A stretch of DNA of 62,110 bases from CAZRXG01 sp964603985 (GTDB lineage: Bacteria; Chloroflexota; Anaerolineae; Aggregatilineales; UBA3940), in assembly GCA_964603985.1 (NCBI GenBank), contig CAZRXG010000026.1, forward strand, positions 1 through 62,110. The letters are read 5' to 3'. The notes under the pieces are model-generated. The model had not been told where the DNA came from. It made no database searches and saw only the letters and a program-made list of their open reading frames with translations. Both the position numbers and the translations under genes were made by a program. Of this stretch, positions 41,375-50,310 are shown piece after piece (the stretch's first letter is position 1; the number at the start of each line of letters is the position of its first letter).

Positions 41375-42796
41375 TCACGACCCGCGCGGCGAACTCACGA
41401 CCGTCTCGTCAGATGGGCGCGGCAGGGGCAGCCAGACGTGGAAGGTTGCTCCTTGCCCTTGCGGGCTTTCCGCCCGGATGGTGCCGCCGTGTATCTCGAC
41501 GATTTCCTTGCTGATCGTCAGCCCCAACCCTGTCCCCTTGCGCCCACTGCGTGCCCGTGACTTGTCAACCTGGTAAAAACGCTCGAATACCCGGCCCAGG
41601 TCTTCGGCGGGCAGCCCTTTACCCGTGTCACTGACCGACACCTGCACGCCGCTGTCGACCTGCTGCGCGTGCACGGTGACCTGTCCACCTGCGGGTGTGT
41701 GGGCCAGCGCGTTGTCGATCAGGTTGGCGAAAACCTGCACCAGCCGGTCATTGTCCCCCGTCAGGTGAGGCATTTCGCCGATCTCGTGAACCAGCCTCAC
41801 CCCCTGCTCTCCGGCCTGGATCACGAACCGGTCCAGCACGGCCTTCAGCAGATCCCCCAGGTTGACGTGCTCGCGGCGCATCTTGGCCTGCCCCGATTCG
41901 ATGCGGGCCAGGTCGAGCAGGTCTTCTACCATGCGCCGCATGCGCCCCGCCTCATCGTGGATGACCTGCGCCGCGCGGGCGGGCTCGGATGCTGCCCCGT
42001 CGAGGATGGCCTGCGAATAGCCCTGGATGGAGGTCAGAGGCGTTTTCAATTCGTGGGAGACGTTAGCCAGGAAATCGCGCTGCGTCTGCTGGGCACGCTG
42101 CACCTGCCGGGACATGGCGTTAAAGGCCTGCGCCAGCTCACGGACCTCACGCGGCCCGTCCTCAGGAACCTGCTGGCCGTAATCGCCGCTGGCGACCGCC
42201 CTGGTGGCTGCCACCGTGCGGCGCAGCGGGCGGGCGACCGAGGCGCTGATCAGCACCGCAAACAGCACCGACAACACCAGGCCGATCAGGCCCGCTTGCA
42301 GCAGAAGCCTCAGCAGGTCACCACCCAACGAGCTGAGGAACGTGGGGCGCGGCGTGGCCAGTACGATCAGGCCGGTCTCCCGATGCGCCGCTGGCGGCCC
42401 ATAGCCGACGTACAGCCACAACCTCCCATTCGGCCCCCGGTACGTGCCGCGCTGGAAGCGTGCGTCATCGGACGGGGCTGCACGCAGGCTCACCGACTGG
42501 CCGGATTCAAGCTGCCCGGCGCTGTCGAACAGAACCTTTCCCTCAGGCCCAACGCGCAGCGTGCGGATGTCGTTCGCCGCCGCGACCTCGGCCAGGCGCT
42601 CGTCAATCTGCCCCGGCTCGGCTCTTAAAGCGGAGGTATTGTCGCGCGCGATGTTGGCCAGGCGCAGGTAAACCTGTGCCGCCGGGATGGGACTGTTCAG
42701 CAGCAGCAGAATCAAAGCCGCCCCGACGATGCACAGCGTCAGGCCGATGATCACCGTATAAGACAGCAGCAGGCGCGCTCGCAGGCTGTTGAACAT
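41375..42796 (-). CDS. Sensor histidine kinase
   Basis: A 473-residue membrane kinase: span 1 at about 10-33, an extracytoplasmic sensor region (35-160), span 2 at about 163-187, HAMP (188-240), the phospho-acceptor His248 in ANVSHELKTPLTSIQGY, and a HATPase domain with NLIDNALAHT, SDTGKGLPAEDLGRVFERFY and GTGLGLTISKEIVEIHGG. It would autophosphorylate in response to an unknown signal. No response regulator gene is adjacent, so it is an orphan here. It is convergent with the small membrane protein gene, eight bases apart. Confidence 0.9.
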   Translation of the reverse strand: MFNSLRARLLLSYTVIIGLTLCIVGAALILLLLNSPIPAAQVYLRLANIARDNTSALRAEPGQIDERLAEVAAANDIRTLRVGPEGKVLFDSAGQLESGQSVSLRAAPSDDARFQRGTYRGPNGRLWLYVGYGPPAAHRETGLIVLATPRPTFLSSLGGDLLRLLLQAGLIGLVLSVLFAVLISASVARPLRRTVAATRAVASGDYGQQVPEDGPREVRELAQAFNAMSRQVQRAQQTQRDFLANVSHELKTPLTSIQGYSQAILDGAASEPARAAQVIHDEAGRMRRMVEDLLDLARIESGQAKMRREHVNLGDLLKAVLDRFVIQAGEQGVRLVHEIGEMPHLTGDNDRLVQVFANLIDNALAHTPAGGQVTVHAQQVDSGVQVSVSDTGKGLPAEDLGRVFERFYQVDKSRARSGRKGTGLGLTISKEIVEIHGGTIRAESPQGQGATFHVWLPLPRPSDETVVSSPRGS

Positions 42797-42830
42797 GCCC
42801 CGGTATCCTGACCATCCTGGCGCGTGGAGC

Positions 42831-43253
42831 TTATTCGTCGACTACCTCGGCATAGCCCTCGATCACGTCGCCGTCTTCGTCCAGGTCGGTGGGCGATGGC
42901 ACGCGCGCCCCCAGCGCGTGCAGGTGCTCGCTGACGACATCGGGCGGCGCCAGTTTGATGAACAGCGTCAGGGCCAGGATCAGCAGACCCACGTCATCCA
43001 CCAACACAAGCGGCCCGAGCGCGGGTGCCAGGATCTCGGCGATGAAGTCCAACGGCGATAGGGTATAGATCACTGCCGCCACCGGGATCAGCTTCGGCCA
43101 GAAACTCACCCGCCCGTCCCAGAAGAGCTGCCAGGTGAGCACCGCGCGGTTGGCGAGGGTGCGCAGCACACCGGCGCGCTCTTCGTCGGAGTACTCGCTC
43201 AGTTGCCTGCCACGTCGTTCGTTTCCCTGCTCGTTGGGCGGTAAATCGGACAT
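42831..43253 (-). CDS. DUF1232 (YkvA-like) membrane protein
   Basis: A 140-residue protein with a charged N-terminus and the DUF1232 core FWPKLIPVAAVIYTLSPLDFIAEILAPALGPLVLVDDVGLLILALTLF split over two hydrophobic helices (quoted in outline; key word YTLSPLDFI). Function of the family is unknown. The ATG at 43253 has AAAGGA nine bases upstream. It is divergent from pepF, and a perfect inverted repeat lies in the shared spacer. The histidine kinase gene follows after 34 bases. Confidence 0.75.
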   Translation of the reverse strand: MSDLPPNEQGNERRGRQLSEYSDEERAGVLRTLANRAVLTWQLFWDGRVSFWPKLIPVAAVIYTLSPLDFIAEILAPALGPLVLVDDVGLLILALTLFIKLAPPDVVSEHLHALGARVPSPTDLDEDGDVIEGYAEVVDE

Positions 43254-43271
43254 CCAACACAATCCTTTCTT

Positions 43272-43289
43272 CGTATACCAGAGTATACG
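43272..43289. promoter_or_regulatory. Inverted repeat, candidate operator
   Basis: CGTATAC-CAGA-GTATACG, seven-base arms with a four-base centre, 18 bases upstream of the DUF1232 start and about 125 bases before pepF. A TATAAT box for the pepF side lies at 43341-43346. The symmetry suits a dimeric regulator. Confidence 0.45.
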
Positions 43290-43415
43290 CGCCTACCGGT
43301 TCCGTTTACAAACAAAAGAGACCATAGCGCCGACTCACGCTATAATCACTCCCCAGTACGCGCATCGTGCTGACGCGTTGCGCCGATGATACTACCGGAG
43401 AGGATTGACCAACCG

Positions 43416-45212
43416 ATGAGCGAAAAAGCAGCCCAGAAAACCGGGGCCGAAAACGTTGCCTGGGATCTGAGTGACCTGTACGCCGGTGCCGACGATCCGG
43501 CCATCGACCGCCATCTTGACGAAGCCGACACCCGCGCTGCCAAGCTGGCCGAACAGTACCGGGGCCGGGTCGCCGACCTGACCCCCGGAGAGCTGCGCAC
43601 CCTGGTCGAAGAGTACGAGCGCATCACCGAGCTGGCCTCCAGAGTCGGCATGTACGCCTACCTGCTCTGGTCGGCCAACACGGGGGATGCCGCCCGGGGC
43701 GCGCTGCTTCAGAAGGCCCGCGAGCGCGAGTCGCGCCTGAGCCAGACGCTCGTCTTCCTCAAACTTGAGTGGGCGAACGCGCCCGACGAGAAGGCCGCGA
43801 AGCTCATGGCCGACCCGGCCCTGGGGCAGTACGTCCACTGGCTGGAAGTCGCCCGCCGCGACCGTCCCTACCTGCTGACCGAGCCGGAGGAGAAAATCCT
43901 GGCCGAGAAGGCTGTGACAGGCCGCAGCGCCTGGGTGCGCTTCTTCGATCAGACGGTGAGCGCGGCCCGCTACGAGCTTGACGGCGAGATGGTCCCGATG
44001 GAGATCATTCTATCGAAGGCCGCCTACGACCCCGACCGCGAGATGCGCAAGAAGGCCGCCGCCTCGTTTACCACCGGGCTGAGAGATCTCGCCCCGGTCA
44101 CGACCTACGTCTTTAACAACATCCTGGCCGACAAGGCATCGGACGACCGGCTGCGCGGCTACCCGACCTGGATCACTGCCCGCAACATGGGCAACGAGGT
44201 GGACGACAGCGCAGTCGAGGCCCTGATCGACGCCGTCATCGCCCGCTACGATGTCGTCGCCCGCTACTATCACCTCAAGCGCGATCTGCTCGGCTACGAC
44301 GAGCTTTTCGACTACGACCGCTACGCGCCCCTGCCCGCTGCGGATCGCCGCTACGCCTGGGAAGAGGGCCGCGACATCGTGCTCAGCGCCTACGGCGAGT
44401 TCCACCCCCGCCTGGCCTCAATTGCGCAGACGTTCTTCGACCAGAACTGGATCGACGCGCCGGTTCGCCCCGGCAAGATGGGCGGTGCCTACTGCTATCC
44501 CCTCGGCGGCGAGGTGCATCCCTACGTGATGCTCAACTACGAGGCCAACCCGCGCGACGTGATGACGCTCGCTCACGAGCTGGGCCACGGCGTGCACGGC
44601 GTGCTGGCCCAACCGCAGGGCGTTCTCCAGGCCAACACGCCGCTGACCACCGCCGAGACGGCCTCCGTTTTCGGCGAGATGCTGGTCTTTCAGGATCTCG
44701 TCGCGCGCGAAACCGATCCTGAGGTGCGCCTGGCGCTGCTGACCGGCAAGATCGAGGACGCGTTCGCGACGATCTTCCGCCAGGTCTCGATGAACCGCTT
44801 CGAGGACGCGATCCACACCGCGCGCCGGGGAGAGGGCGAGCTTGCCACCGAGCGCCTCACCGAGTTATGGCTCACCACCCAGCGCGACATGTTCCTGAAC
44901 AGCGTGACGATGACCGACGACTACGGCATCTGGTGGAGCTACGTCTCGCACTTCATCCACGCGCCCGGCTACGTATATGCCTACGCCTTCGGAAACCTGC
45001 TCGTCCTGGCGCTCTATGCGCGCTACCAGGAAGTCGGTGAAGAGTTTGCTACAGGCTACCTCGACATGCTGGCCGCGGGCGGCTCCGACTGGCCGCACGA
45101 GATCGTCAAGCCCTTCGGCGTCGACCTCACCGACCCGGCCTTCTGGAACGAGGGCCTTCAGATCCTCGACGAGATGGTGATCGAAGCCGAGGAGCTCGCC
45201 GGGCAGGTGTGA
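43416..45212 (+). CDS. pepF: Oligoendopeptidase F (M3 family)
   Basis: A 598-residue cytoplasmic zinc peptidase that cuts short peptides. The metal motif HELGH is at about 387-391 (TLAHELGHGVHG) and the third ligand lies in TTAETASVFGEML just downstream. The domain order (helical N-terminal part, PepF-type WDLSDLYAG opening, long M3 domain) and the length match PepF. The ATG at 43416 is chosen since it gives the usual N-terminus and follows GGAGAGG, although the spacing is a little long; an ATG ten codons earlier is possible. Confidence 0.9.
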   Translation: MSEKAAQKTGAENVAWDLSDLYAGADDPAIDRHLDEADTRAAKLAEQYRGRVADLTPGELRTLVEEYERITELASRVGMYAYLLWSANTGDAARGALLQKARERESRLSQTLVFLKLEWANAPDEKAAKLMADPALGQYVHWLEVARRDRPYLLTEPEEKILAEKAVTGRSAWVRFFDQTVSAARYELDGEMVPMEIILSKAAYDPDREMRKKAAASFTTGLRDLAPVTTYVFNNILADKASDDRLRGYPTWITARNMGNEVDDSAVEALIDAVIARYDVVARYYHLKRDLLGYDELFDYDRYAPLPAADRRYAWEEGRDIVLSAYGEFHPRLASIAQTFFDQNWIDAPVRPGKMGGAYCYPLGGEVHPYVMLNYEANPRDVMTLAHELGHGVHGVLAQPQGVLQANTPLTTAETASVFGEMLVFQDLVARETDPEVRLALLTGKIEDAFATIFRQVSMNRFEDAIHTARRGEGELATERLTELWLTTQRDMFLNSVTMTDDYGIWWSYVSHFIHAPGYVYAYAFGNLLVLALYARYQEVGEEFATGYLDMLAAGGSDWPHEIVKPFGVDLTDPAFWNEGLQILDEMVIEAEELAGQV

Positions 45213-45263
45213 CCGGGCCGCCGTCGACGTGAGCGCGGGTCGCCAGGCGGCGGCCCACGATGC

Positions 45264-45297
45264 TATAATCCGCTCCGAGATTCTTCCCGGAGCGGAT
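45264..45297 (+). promoter_or_regulatory. -10 box overlapped by an inverted repeat
   Basis: TATAAT (45264-45269) overlaps the left arm of a perfect ten-base inverted repeat, ATCCGCTCCG (45268-45277) / CGGAGCGGAT (45288-45297). The right arm ends eight bases before the DUF3048 start codon, which has no clear ribosome site. It could be an operator or a 5' hairpin that controls translation. Confidence 0.5.
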
Positions 45298-45304
45298 TGG
45301 TTTT

Positions 45305-46489
45305 ATGGAGCACACAGGCAAAATCCCTGATCGGCTGTCCCGGTCGCTGTTTACCCTCCTGGCCGTTGGGCTGGCGGTATCGGCCTGCCGGGCCGCCGTC
45401 GCTGCCGGCCCGCCGACGGCTACGGCTACTACCACCCCGACGCAGACTCCCACCGCCATCCCTTCCCCGCCCCCAACGCCGACGCCCACCCCCTCGCCGA
45501 CCCCACTTCCACCCCCGGTGATCGGCCCCGACACCTACCCGCCGGGCGTCAACCCGCTGACCGGCCTGCCCGTCGACGACCCCGCCGTGCTGGATCGCCG
45601 CCCTCTGCTGGTCAAGATCTCCAACGCGCCGCCGGTCGTCCGCCCGCAGAGCGGCCTGAGCTACGCCGACATCGTCTTCGAGGAGTACGTCGAGGGGGGA
45701 TGGACACGCCTTGCTGCGCTGTTCTACAGCCAGGGCGCTGAGCACATCGGGTCGGTGCGCAGCGTGCGTCTGGTCGACTTCCAGCTTACCCGGGCCTACG
45801 ACGCGCTGCTGGTCTTCTCCGGCGGCAGCGAGGGTGTGATCAAACTGCTGCGGGACGAGTCGATCTACCCGTTTAACACCATCTCGCCCCAGTTCGGCTA
45901 CGGCGAGCCGTACTTCGTCCGCTTCCCCCGCGAGGGGCTGGACTTCGAGCACACGCTGTTCACCGACTCGGCGCTGCTCTGGCAGTGGGCCGAAGACTGG
46001 GACATCCGCAGCACGCCGCACTTCCTGGAGTCGCCGGGGATGGCCTTCTGGGACGCCCTGCCCGGCGGCGGAGCCCCGGCCAGCGCCGTCTCGTTGACCT
46101 ACGCCCGCACCAGCGCCCTCTGGCGCTACGACCCGCTCACCGGGCGCTACCTGCGCTGGTCGGACGGCATCCCCCACACCGACGCGCTGACCGGCGAGCA
46201 GCTCTCGTTTGCCAACGTGATCATCCTCAGCGCCTACCACGAGGAGGTCGACATCCTCCCGGAGGTCTTCTTCGGGCAGGAAAAGTCACTTTACATCGAG
46301 CTTCAAGGCGAGGGACCGGTGACCCTGCTGCGCGACGGGCAGGCTTTCGAAGGGCGCTGGCAGCGCTGGGGCGAAAGAAGGGTGCTGACCTTCTACGATG
46401 CGGACGGCCAGCCGCTTTACCTCAAGCCCGGCCAGACCTTCTTTCACATCATCCGGGCCGGTTTCGAGCAGTTAAGCATCGAGCCTTAG
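45305..46489 (+). CDS. DUF3048 (YerB-like) lipoprotein
   Basis: A 394-residue protein with a lipoprotein signal peptide (lipobox VSAC, Cys28), a Pro/Thr-rich linker (about 38-70) and a DUF3048 domain: GVNPLTGLPVDDPAVLDRRPLLVKISN, FEEYVEGGWTRLAALFYSQG, GSVRSVRLVDFQL and VFSGGSEGV. The biochemical role is unknown; it would sit on the outer face of the membrane. The Thr-Pro linker is of the same type as in the SH3/zinc-ribbon protein at 55743-57032. It ends with a four-base overlap with the convergent racemase gene. Confidence 0.85.
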   Translation: MEHTGKIPDRLSRSLFTLLAVGLAVSACRAAVAAGPPTATATTTPTQTPTAIPSPPPTPTPTPSPTPLPPPVIGPDTYPPGVNPLTGLPVDDPAVLDRRPLLVKISNAPPVVRPQSGLSYADIVFEEYVEGGWTRLAALFYSQGAEHIGSVRSVRLVDFQLTRAYDALLVFSGGSEGVIKLLRDESIYPFNTISPQFGYGEPYFVRFPREGLDFEHTLFTDSALLWQWAEDWDIRSTPHFLESPGMAFWDALPGGGAPASAVSLTYARTSALWRYDPLTGRYLRWSDGIPHTDALTGEQLSFANVIILSAYHEEVDILPEVFFGQEKSLYIELQGEGPVTLLRDGQAFEGRWQRWGERRVLTFYDADGQPLYLKPGQTFFHIIRAGFEQLSIEP

Positions 46490-47595
46490 GCCGTGTAGAC
46501 CGCCCTCCGCACCGTCACCGCCTCCAGCCGGTCGCGTCGCACCGCCACGCCGATCCCCGGCCCGGCGGGCACGTCGATGGTGCCATCGGCATTGAGCACA
46601 AACGGCGGCTCGACGATGTCCTCGACCCAGTAGCGGTCCGAGGCAGAGATGTCACCCGGCAGCGTGAAGTTCGGCAGCGAGGCCAGCGCCACGTTGTGCG
46701 CCCGCCCGATCCCCGATTCCAGCATCCCCCCGCACCACACCGGGATGTCATTGGCCTGGCACAGGTCATGGATCGCGCGCGCATTGGCCCAACCCCCCAC
46801 CCGCGCCGGTTTGATGTTGATGATCCGGCAACTACCCAGCTTGAGCGCCTCGCGAGCGCGCCCCAACGTGTGGATGCTCTCGTCCAGGCAGATCGGTGTT
46901 TTGACCTGCCGCTGGAGCGCCGCGTGGTCGATGATGTCGTCGTGCGCCAACGGCTGCTCGATCATCAGCAGGTCAAACGCATCGAGGGCCTGGAGCGTCT
47001 CCACGTCGCCCGGCGTGTAGGCCGAGTTGGCATCCACCATCAGCGGGATGTCAGGGAACCGCCCGCGCACCGCCTCCACCACGCGCACATCCCACCCCGG
47101 CCTGATCTTGATCTTGACCCGCCGGTAGCCCGCCTCCCGGAAGGCAGCGATACGCCCAAGCAGCCCCTCAACCGTCTCCTGTATCCCGATGCTGACGCCG
47201 CTCTCAACCCGGTCACGCGTCCCCCCCAACAGCGCCGCCACCGAAACCCCCGCCTGTTGCGCTTCGAGGTCCCACAGCGCCGCCTCCAGCCCGGCCTTGG
47301 CCATCGGGTGGCCGCGCACCCGCGCCAGCAGTGCGGGAAGGTCAGCAGCGTGCGCGATCTCATTGTCCAGGGTCATCGGGATCAGGAAGTCACGCTGGAC
47401 GTGCCAGCAGGTCTCGACCGTCTCGTACGAGAAGAAAGGCGAGTCATCCACCGGCGATTCCCCATAGCCAACCAACCCTCCGGCGTAAGCGGCCACGATA
47501 ACCTTGTCAAACACCTCCTGCCGCCCGAAGCTCGTCTCAAACGGGTGCCGGAGCGTCATCCGTGCGTGGATCTGCTCGATGCACTCAATCTTCAT
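46486..47595 (-). CDS. N-acylamino-acid racemase / o-succinylbenzoate synthase family
   Basis: A 369-residue enolase-superfamily enzyme. The acid-base lysines are Lys161/163 (RVKIKIRPG) and Lys262 (NIKPARVGG); metal ligands are Asp188 (MVDANSAY), Glu213 (IEQPL) and Asp238 (LDESI). Members of this MenC-like group act as OSBS, as N-succinylamino-acid racemase, or both. The neighbouring GNAT gene, overlapping by four bases, matches the known racemase-succinyltransferase pairing that turns D- into L-amino acids; no other men gene is present. NSAR is therefore the better call. Confidence 0.85.
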   Translation of the reverse strand: MKIECIEQIHARMTLRHPFETSFGRQEVFDKVIVAAYAGGLVGYGESPVDDSPFFSYETVETCWHVQRDFLIPMTLDNEIAHAADLPALLARVRGHPMAKAGLEAALWDLEAQQAGVSVAALLGGTRDRVESGVSIGIQETVEGLLGRIAAFREAGYRRVKIKIRPGWDVRVVEAVRGRFPDIPLMVDANSAYTPGDVETLQALDAFDLLMIEQPLAHDDIIDHAALQRQVKTPICLDESIHTLGRAREALKLGSCRIINIKPARVGGWANARAIHDLCQANDIPVWCGGMLESGIGRAHNVALASLPNFTLPGDISASDRYWVEDIVEPPFVLNADGTIDVPAGPGIGVAVRRDRLEAVTVRRAVYTA

Positions 47596-48503
47596 GATCC
47601 TTCGTGTTCCTCCGCCGGGGTGCTGAAGTCCACGTCCTGTCTCAGCACGTAGAAGTTGCGGCGTTCCCCTCCCGCCACCTCGCTCACGAACCGGCTGGCG
47701 ACGTATCCCGCCTCAAAAGCCGCCTCGCACACCTCCCGGATGTGCAGCCGCCAATCACGGGCCAGCTCCATGTCGGCCTCCCGAACGGCGTTGAAGTCGC
47801 CGGGGATCTCGACCAGCAGCACGGGTGCATCCGGCTTGTCGGCGGGTGTGCCCGGCGCGCGCAGCCCATCAGGGCGACGAACGGAGGGGTTGACCGCCTG
47901 CGCCCCCGCCTTGCGCCACTCACTGAGGCTCATCCGGTCGACGCTCCCGGCAAGCCGGTTCTGCACGTACCGGCTCGCGATCCACCACTCTATCTCAAAG
48001 CGGTCGGTAGGCAGGCCGAGGTAAATGCCCTCCAGATCACCATATGCATCCCGGACGTAACGGCGGCAGATCACGCCCAGCTTCTCGATGTTCAGGTAAG
48101 CATTCGGACCGAGCAGAGGGTCGTACGTCCACATCATCAGTCTGTGCCCCTGCTTCAGGGCATGTTTGCGCTGCTCCCGCTTGAGCCGTGCGCCAATCGA
48201 GCGCCCCTGGTAATCAGGGTGGATGCCCATCATGTGTGAGTAGTGCAGGAAGCGTGTCCCCATCAGCCGGGCTAACTCTTCGTCCTCCGTGCGGCCTATA
48301 AATCCACACACGAAGCCAACCATCTGCCCCTCCGGCGTGTAGGCCCCCAGCAGCACACCACCGTAATGCTGGACGGCACGCAGCATGTGGTCGGGCACGA
48401 CCTCATCGTCGCCCTCCATCTGCCAGGCCGCGCGCTGAATGTCCTCGCACGCCCGGAAGCCCTCTTGCGTCGTCACCGGCTCAATCCGGATCTCCTCCTC
48501 CAT
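47592..48503 (-). CDS. GNAT N-acyltransferase, partner of the racemase
   Basis: A 303-residue GNAT-fold protein with the acyl-CoA-binding segment MMGIHPDYQGRSIGARLKREQR and the preceding strands GFVCGFIGR and HYSHM. It is longer than a minimal GNAT domain, with a C-terminal extension (from about 175) that looks like a degenerate second GNAT half. In known operons such a protein succinylates D-amino acids with succinyl-CoA before racemisation. The ATG at 48503 has AAGGAG six bases upstream. It is divergent from fmt. Confidence 0.8.
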   Translation of the reverse strand: MEEEIRIEPVTTQEGFRACEDIQRAAWQMEGDDEVVPDHMLRAVQHYGGVLLGAYTPEGQMVGFVCGFIGRTEDEELARLMGTRFLHYSHMMGIHPDYQGRSIGARLKREQRKHALKQGHRLMMWTYDPLLGPNAYLNIEKLGVICRRYVRDAYGDLEGIYLGLPTDRFEIEWWIASRYVQNRLAGSVDRMSLSEWRKAGAQAVNPSVRRPDGLRAPGTPADKPDAPVLLVEIPGDFNAVREADMELARDWRLHIREVCEAAFEAGYVASRFVSEVAGGERRNFYVLRQDVDFSTPAEEHEGS

Positions 48504-48576
48504 CCTCGGCTCCTTGTTTCTCACAGGGTGCTGATCTATGATACGTGCTGGAGCACATCCGGTCAACGGAGGTCAC

Positions 48577-49518
48577 ATGGCCCGCGTCGTTTTTCTCGGC
48601 ACGCCCGATTTCGCCGTTCCCAGTCTCCAGGCGCTCGTCGATCACCCCGGCCTGGAGGTCATCGGCATCGTCACCCAGCCCGACCGCCCCGCCGGTCGCG
48701 GGCAGGAGACGCGCGCTTCGGCGGTCAAGCAGCGTGCCAGTGCACTGGGACTGCCCATCTTCCAGCCTGCGACGCTGCGCGACCAGGCCGCCGTCGAGCA
48801 TCTGCGCGGCTGGTCGCCCGACGTGCTGGTCGTGGCCGCCTTCGGCCAGATCCTCCGCCAGCCTGTCCTGGAGCTGGCCCCGCACGGCTGCGTTAACGTT
48901 CACGCATCGCTGCTGCCTCGCTGGCGCGGTGCCGCCCCAATCCAGTACGCCATCCGCGCGGGCGACGCCGAGACCGGGATCACCATCATGCAGATGGACC
49001 AGGGCCTCGACAGCGGCCCCATCCTTGCACAGCATGCTATTCCCATCACCCCCGGCGAGACGGGGGCCAGCCTGCATGACAAACTGGCGGCGCTCGGCGC
49101 GGAGGTGCTGCCCTCTGTGTTACCGGCATACATGGCGGGGCAGATCGTTCCCCGGCCCCAGCCCGACGAGGGCGTGACGCACGCCCCTTCGCTGAAGAAA
49201 TCCGCCGGGCAGATCGACTGGACACAGTCAGCCGTCGAGATCGACCGGCAGGTGCGCGCCTACCACCCCTGGCCGGGAACCTTCACCTACCTGGGCGGCG
49301 ACCTGCTCAAGGTGATCACCGGCACGCCTCAGCCCGACACTGATCACGGGCTTACGCCCGGAACCCTGCTCCTGGAAGGGAAGCGGCTGGCCGTCCAGAC
49401 CGGGGCGGGCGTCTATCTGCTGGACGAGGTTCAGCCCGCCGGTAAGAAGCGCATGACCGACCAGGCATTTCTGGCCGGTCGTCCCGACGCGCCGGGGACG
49501 GTTTTTCAGGCGCACTGA
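48577..49518 (+). CDS. fmt: Methionyl-tRNA formyltransferase
   Basis: A 314-residue enzyme that formylates initiator Met-tRNA. The catalytic residues align with those of E. coli: Asn107 and His109 in VNVHASLLPRWRGAAPIQ and Asp145 in MDQGLDSGPIL. The formyl-folate domain is followed by a C-terminal tRNA-binding domain (from about 205). ATG at 48577 has GGAGG upstream. No def gene is next to it. It converges on the nitroreductase gene five bases away. Confidence 0.95.
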   Translation: MARVVFLGTPDFAVPSLQALVDHPGLEVIGIVTQPDRPAGRGQETRASAVKQRASALGLPIFQPATLRDQAAVEHLRGWSPDVLVVAAFGQILRQPVLELAPHGCVNVHASLLPRWRGAAPIQYAIRAGDAETGITIMQMDQGLDSGPILAQHAIPITPGETGASLHDKLAALGAEVLPSVLPAYMAGQIVPRPQPDEGVTHAPSLKKSAGQIDWTQSAVEIDRQVRAYHPWPGTFTYLGGDLLKVITGTPQPDTDHGLTPGTLLLEGKRLAVQTGAGVYLLDEVQPAGKKRMTDQAFLAGRPDAPGTVFQAH

Positions 49519-49523
49519 GGCGC

Positions 49524-50036
49524 CTACCAGTTTTCCCGGTGGATGACCTCATCGCCAGGCCGCCGTCCGCCCTTACGCGGCGGGCGATCCTGCGGCTGGG
49601 CCGGGTAACCAAAGGAGATGCACCACGGGACGGCGTGGGTTTTCGGCACCTCCAGGATCTCACAGGCTCTATCGGACTGGTAGATCGTCGCCATCACCGA
49701 GCCGACGCCCAGCGACCACGCGGTCAACATCATGTTCTGGGTCGCCCGCCCCAGGTCAAAGGGCACCGTCAGCCGCCTGAAGGGGTCTTCGGTGACCAGC
49801 GCCACACCCAGCGCCGCGCCCGCCAGGTGTCCGGCGTAAGCCCCACACTCAGCTAGGGCTTTCAACGTCTCCCGGCGCTGCACGGCCACGAAGTGCCAGG
49901 GCTGGGTGTTCTTTGCACTGCCCGACAATCGCCCCGCCTCAAGGATCTGGTGCACCACCGCTTCGGGCAGCGGCTCATCCCGGAACTGGCGAACCGCGCG
50001 TTTGGTCCTGATCAGCTCAAATACCTCGTCTGCCAA
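49524..50036 (-). CDS. Nitroreductase family FMN protein
   Basis: A 170-residue NfsB/FRP-like flavoprotein: TKRAVRQFRDEPLPEAVVHQILEAGRLSGSAKNTQPWHFVAV is the FMN-binding N-terminus (key words RAVRQF and NTQPWHF), and GRATQNMMLTAWSLGVGSV is the core helix. It likely reduces nitro compounds or quinones with NAD(P)H; the natural substrate is unknown. It is short but complete for this family. Confidence 0.88.
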   Translation of the reverse strand: MADEVFELIRTKRAVRQFRDEPLPEAVVHQILEAGRLSGSAKNTQPWHFVAVQRRETLKALAECGAYAGHLAGAALGVALVTEDPFRRLTVPFDLGRATQNMMLTAWSLGVGSVMATIYQSDRACEILEVPKTHAVPWCISFGYPAQPQDRPPRKGGRRPGDEVIHRENW

Positions 50037-50130
50037 ATCCCCTCCTCCTCTCCTGCTCGCCCCTCACCTGAGCGGTGACACGCGCCCGGCTTTGCTGCTG
50101 TTCGCCCGCTATGGTACAATCCGGTCGCCC

Positions 50131-50205
50131 TGGGGAGTGGCCTAGTGGTAAGGCAGCGGCCTTTGGAGCCGAAGATCGCAGGTTCGAGTCCTGCCTCCCC
50201 AGCCA
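50131..50205 (+). tRNA. tRNA-Gln (anticodon TTG)
   Basis: Acceptor arms TGGGGAG / CTCCCCA close the cloverleaf; anticodon TTG is at 50163-50165 in the loop CTTTGGA, and the T loop reads GGTTCGAGTCC. Discriminator G is followed by an encoded CCA (50203-50205). One base pair at the top of the anticodon stem is a G/A mismatch. Confidence 0.93.
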
Positions 50206-50220
50206 GGAATTCCGCTGTGG

Positions 50221-50253
50221 CAGGCCGCCTGTGGGTGCGGCCTGTGATTTTGT
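50221..50253 (+). terminator. Terminator after tRNA-Gln
   Basis: CAGGCCGC (50221-50228) pairs with GCGGCCTG (50237-50244), followed by TGATTTTGT. Confidence 0.65.
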
Positions 50254-50263
50254 CTGGCCCTAC

Positions 50264-50301
50264 CCAAAAACGCCAACTGGCATCTTCAACCGGTTGGCGT
50301 T
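50264..50301 (-). terminator. Terminator after tRNA-Val
   Basis: AACGCCAAC (50269-50277) and GTTGGCGTT (50293-50301) form a nine-base-pair stem; on the minus strand it is followed by a T run, as needed for the tRNA-Val transcript. On plus it could back up the tRNA-Gln terminator. Confidence 0.7.
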
Positions 50302-50310
50302 CTCGTTGCA

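Noticed and set aside
45985..47652. 555-codon plus-strand frame through the DUF3048 and racemase genes
   Set aside because: Shadow frame over two genes with clear family motifs.
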